A stretch of DNA of 43,054 nucleotides from the IMG/VR virus record IMGVR_UViG_3300045012_000031, positions 1 to 43,054 of that record. One strand, written 5' to 3'. Below, piece by piece: positions 40,396-43,054 of this stretch. Both the position numbers and the translations under genes were made by a program. Position 1 is the stretch's first letter. Every line of letters begins with the position of its first letter. The notes under the pieces were generated by a model. It saw only the letters and a list, made by a program, of their open reading frames with translations, ran no database searches and was not told the origin of the DNA. The DNA comes from a virus.

Positions 40396-42009
40396 ATGCC
40401 TGATCCGAATGCGACTCAGCCGCCATATCTAGATCCATCGGCATATCCTGATTATCTAGATATGCAGCGCAAGCAGATGCTTGCGCAGATGCTGATGCAA
40501 AATACCCAGCAGAGCAATCAAACGCCCTCTGATTGGAACCAAATGCGGTTAGTACCGCGGCGCAGCCCATTGCAGGGACTATCCACATTAGCTTCGAGCA
40601 TGCTTGCCGCAAATGCCCTTAAAGGCTCACAGCAGGCCCAGCAGAAGTACTTTCAGAACATCTATGGCGGTGGGCAGCCACAGGGCCAATCGGCCCCTGC
40701 GCAGTCCCAAGGGCCTCCACAGCCTGGGCAACAGCCACAAATGCAGCAGCCTCAACAGAATCCGCTGATCCCCAACGGCATGAGCCAAGGCACTGCGCAG
40801 CAGATGATTGGCATGATGGGACCGGAGAAGTATGCAGAGAGCTTCATTGCGCCGAACTATAAGCCTGCGGAGGTAAAAGCAGAGATTCGCGCCGCTGGTA
40901 TTGATCCAGACTCGCCGTTAGGGCGGCAACTGGCACAAGGCAGGCTTGCCAAGTCCAACTATGTGGCTCCGATCGAGCAGCGGCCTGGAGCTATTGAGCG
41001 CGATCCTTTTAGCAATCAGGTGATCGGCCAGAATCCATCCTTGCCACAAGGAGCCGTGAATACTTATGACCGAGAAGGCAAACTTTCAGGATCTGCGATG
41101 TCGCCCGGAGCGACGGAAGCGATTGCCCAAGCTGCAGGTGCGCAAACGGCCGGCAAGGTCGCCAATGAATATACGACGCTGCCCACCGCAAGTGGCGGCT
41201 CCGCAGTAGTCGGTGGACCACATACGGGGTTGCCGAATGCTCCTAGCTATTTTCCGAAGCCTACAGCATTGCCTGGATCCGCAGCGCCACCGCAAGCGCC
41301 TCCCGTGAATCCTAACAGTCCATGGGCAAGCATGCCTAAGCTAGCGACTCCTGAAGGAATTGGGGCTCCCGGTGAATTTACTAAGACAATGCTCAAGAAT
41401 GCAGCGGATAAGCATGCTGAATTAGTGACCAAGTATGGTGCTGAGGCCGATACGGCTGACCAGAAAATGAATTACAACAATGAGGCGTTAAAGGCGCTCC
41501 CTAATGCAGAAGTTGGCCCAATTTCGCATTTTATGACTGAGAATCGCGCGAAGCTTCAGGAATGGGGCGTAAGTCCTAAATTGATTCCTGGCAGTGGGAC
41601 GGTGACGCCGACCTTTGAACTCAATAAGAACTTGCTTAACTCAGCCTTGCAGGGTGCTAAGCAGATCTATGGTGCCCGCATGACGAGCAATGAGGTCATG
41701 CTGCAAAAGAACGAAGCCAGCCCTTCTGTGGCTACCTCGCAGCAGGCCGTTAAAAGCCTCATTCAGCAGGATAATGCTAAGAATGCGTACTTTAAGCAGC
41801 GATCTCAGGATTATGGGCAATATATGCAGCAAGGAGGGGATCCAAATCGCTTTGAGAGTTGGTATTCCAATAAGTTTCCGCTACAAGACTTTGCCAAGAA
41901 ATATGCAACGCCGCCGCAAGCTATCGCATTGCTAAAGACTAATCCGGCTTCGGCAGCGGCGTTTAAGCAAAAATATGGATGGTTGCCTGATGCCAGCAGC
42001 AGCCCCTAA
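40396..42009 (+). CDS. DNA-ejection / internal virion protein
   Basis: 537 residues. The N-terminal third is Gln/Pro/Met-rich and disordered (GQPQGQSAPAQSQGPPQPGQ). It is followed by helical parts (GGDPNRFESWYSNKFP) and the C-terminal NPASAAAFKQKYGWLP, a short block that recurs in internal virion proteins. Placed between two similar proteins and after the tail hub, as the E-proteins of P22-like phages are. Confidence 0.7.
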   Translation: MPDPNATQPPYLDPSAYPDYLDMQRKQMLAQMLMQNTQQSNQTPSDWNQMRLVPRRSPLQGLSTLASSMLAANALKGSQQAQQKYFQNIYGGGQPQGQSAPAQSQGPPQPGQQPQMQQPQQNPLIPNGMSQGTAQQMIGMMGPEKYAESFIAPNYKPAEVKAEIRAAGIDPDSPLGRQLAQGRLAKSNYVAPIEQRPGAIERDPFSNQVIGQNPSLPQGAVNTYDREGKLSGSAMSPGATEAIAQAAGAQTAGKVANEYTTLPTASGGSAVVGGPHTGLPNAPSYFPKPTALPGSAAPPQAPPVNPNSPWASMPKLATPEGIGAPGEFTKTMLKNAADKHAELVTKYGAEADTADQKMNYNNEALKALPNAEVGPISHFMTENRAKLQEWGVSPKLIPGSGTVTPTFELNKNLLNSALQGAKQIYGARMTSNEVMLQKNEASPSVATSQQAVKSLIQQDNAKNAYFKQRSQDYGQYMQQGGDPNRFESWYSNKFPLQDFAKKYATPPQAIALLKTNPASAAAFKQKYGWLPDASSSP

Positions 42010-43054
42010 TATTTATGATCAATTCGATGATCCACAACCGACGCAAACGATAGCGGCTTCCTCATCAACGAAAGAAGTCAATCCTTTTGATCAGTTTGAT
42101 CCCCCAGAAGTGCAAGCAGCTCGCGCACAGCAAAATAAAAAGATTGATCCGTTGCGTCAGGTAGCTTTGCAAGGTCGTGCTATCGGTGAAGGTGTAAGTA
42201 GTGCTTTGACACTTCCACTCACTGCAATGACTGCTTTGCAGAATACTCCTGCTTATATTGCCAATAATGTATTTGGTGGGAAATATCCTTATCGACCGTT
42301 TCCATCTCAGGGTATTTCAGCGGCTCTCAATAAAGCGGGAGCCCCCAACCCTGAAACTCCTGGCGAGCAATTAGGATCTGCTGCTACTCGTGGTGTTACC
42401 GGGGCCTTGACAATGAGTCCTGCTGGCATACCTGCTGCCATTAGATCAGGTATGTCAGGACTCACTGGTGCTAGTTCATCTGAGATTGCACGGCAATTAG
42501 GTGCTCCAGGCTGGGCACAAGTAGGGGCTGGTATTGTAGGTGGTCAAGTGCCATTAGCCTTAGAGCAAACGGGCGCAAATCTTTTCGATCTGGCACGCCC
42601 GGCAACCGCTGCTGGCCAACAGAGATTGGCGGGGAATCTATTCAATCAACAGGCTCGCAATCCGCAAGCGGCCATTCAAAATCTCGAAAGTAGTCAACCC
42701 ATAGTTCCTGGATCAATGCCAACATCTGGACCGGCGTCTGGTGATATTGGTCTATTGGGTTTAGAGAAAGGCTTGCGCGGTAATAGTCCTGCTGAATTTG
42801 GCGAGCGTCTATCGGGGCAAAATACTGCGCAGCAAGCCGAATTGTCGAGTATGGCTGGGAAACCCAGTGATATTACTGCTGCTGAACAAGCTCGCGATGC
42901 AGCCACTAAGGCCAGCAGAGATGCGGCTTTTGCAAATGCTGGATCAGCCAATGTTAGCCCAGTTATCAGTAAGATTAATGGCCTATTGGCAAGTCCGATC
43001 GGCAAGCGCGATATCCCATCGCAGGCTCTGACTTGGCTTAAGGGTAAATTGGTG
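41990..43054 (+). CDS. DNA-ejection / internal virion protein, N-terminal part
   Basis: 355 codons from ATG 41990 (20 bases inside the previous gene), open at the right edge and continuing at base 132 of the window; total about 601 residues. The N-terminus carries two copies of a short motif (IYDQFDDPQ and NPFDQFDPPE) seen at the start of podophage internal proteins. It then has a Gly/Ala-rich hydrophobic region (VSSALTLPLTAMTALQN and AQVGAGIVGGQVPLALE) that could insert in or cross a membrane during ejection. Confidence 0.75.
   Translation, partial: MPAAAPNIYDQFDDPQPTQTIAASSSTKEVNPFDQFDPPEVQAARAQQNKKIDPLRQVALQGRAIGEGVSSALTLPLTAMTALQNTPAYIANNVFGGKYPYRPFPSQGISAALNKAGAPNPETPGEQLGSAATRGVTGALTMSPAGIPAAIRSGMSGLTGASSSEIARQLGAPGWAQVGAGIVGGQVPLALEQTGANLFDLARPATAAGQQRLAGNLFNQQARNPQAAIQNLESSQPIVPGSMPTSGPASGDIGLLGLEKGLRGNSPAEFGERLSGQNTAQQAELSSMAGKPSDITAAEQARDAATKASRDAAFANAGSANVSPVISKINGLLASPIGKRDIPSQALTWLKGKLV
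42924..43054. repeat. Terminal direct repeat, right copy
   Basis: The partner of 1-131, differing at one base (T at 42955). It is inside the ejection-protein gene, in the same frame. Confidence 0.9.

Overview
The window is the complete genome of a tailed phage of the short-tailed (podovirus) type, about 42.9 kb, cut open at an arbitrary point. The first 131 bases recur at the end with a single synonymous mismatch, and one reading frame runs off the right end and continues at the left end, so the molecule is circular or circularly permuted. A Gram-negative host is indicated by an Rz/Rz1 spanin pair (Rz1 nested inside Rz) and by a phage lipoprotein with a lipobox. No long-tail genes (tape measure, tube, sheath) are present. 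Head, connector and tail genes follow a P22-like / BcepC6B-like plan. The host species cannot be named from the sequence.

Layout. (1) 1-872: 3' end of a DNA-ejection protein that begins at 41990. (2) 938-1694, minus strand: a lipoprotein and an HNH endonuclease, a moron-like insertion. (3) 1732-4936: tail fibre, a glycine-rich tip protein and a beta-helix tailspike. (4) 4933-6615: lysis cassette with small membrane proteins, a muralytic enzyme, and Rz/Rz1. (5) 6959-15393, minus strand: a long early operon of about 27 small, tightly overlapping genes. They include an Rnl2-like RNA ligase, a SpoU/TrmH RNA methyltransferase, an SSB-like protein, two helix-turn-helix proteins, an exported cysteine protein and an Imm-5-like protein with a huge alanine-codon triplet repeat. 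Two similar promoters (near 15430 and 11275) drive it. (6) 15491-18748, plus strand: a Cro/CI-like regulator, a DNA cytosine methyltransferase, a structured non-coding stretch, a truncated gene plus HNH endonuclease, a VRR-NUC nuclease and a Q-like late regulator, ending in an intrinsic terminator. (7) 18834-25805: beta-rich virion-type proteins, including a GH5-like glycosidase and a proline-rich repeat protein. (8) 25807-43054: packaging and head-tail genes: small terminase candidate, TerL, portal, scaffold, major capsid protein, decoration-like protein, a three-domain glycosyltransferase/DUF115/methyltransferase fusion, gp4-like and gp10-like connectors, a GNAT protein and Q/N-rich ejection proteins.

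How it works together. The divergent control region at 15394-15490 sets the early leftward programme against the rightward arm. The rightward arm ends in a sigma-region-4-like/Q-like protein that probably switches on the late genes, which run from 18834 through the junction to about 6813. No integrase, DNA polymerase, helicase, primase or ParA/ParB was recognised, so replication probably depends on the host. The most striking signals are a near-perfect chromosomal parS sequence at 17216-17231, the sugar-modifying fusion enzyme inside the capsid operon, a GH5-like enzyme with two inserted domains, and two early promoters that share an identical box just upstream of the -35.
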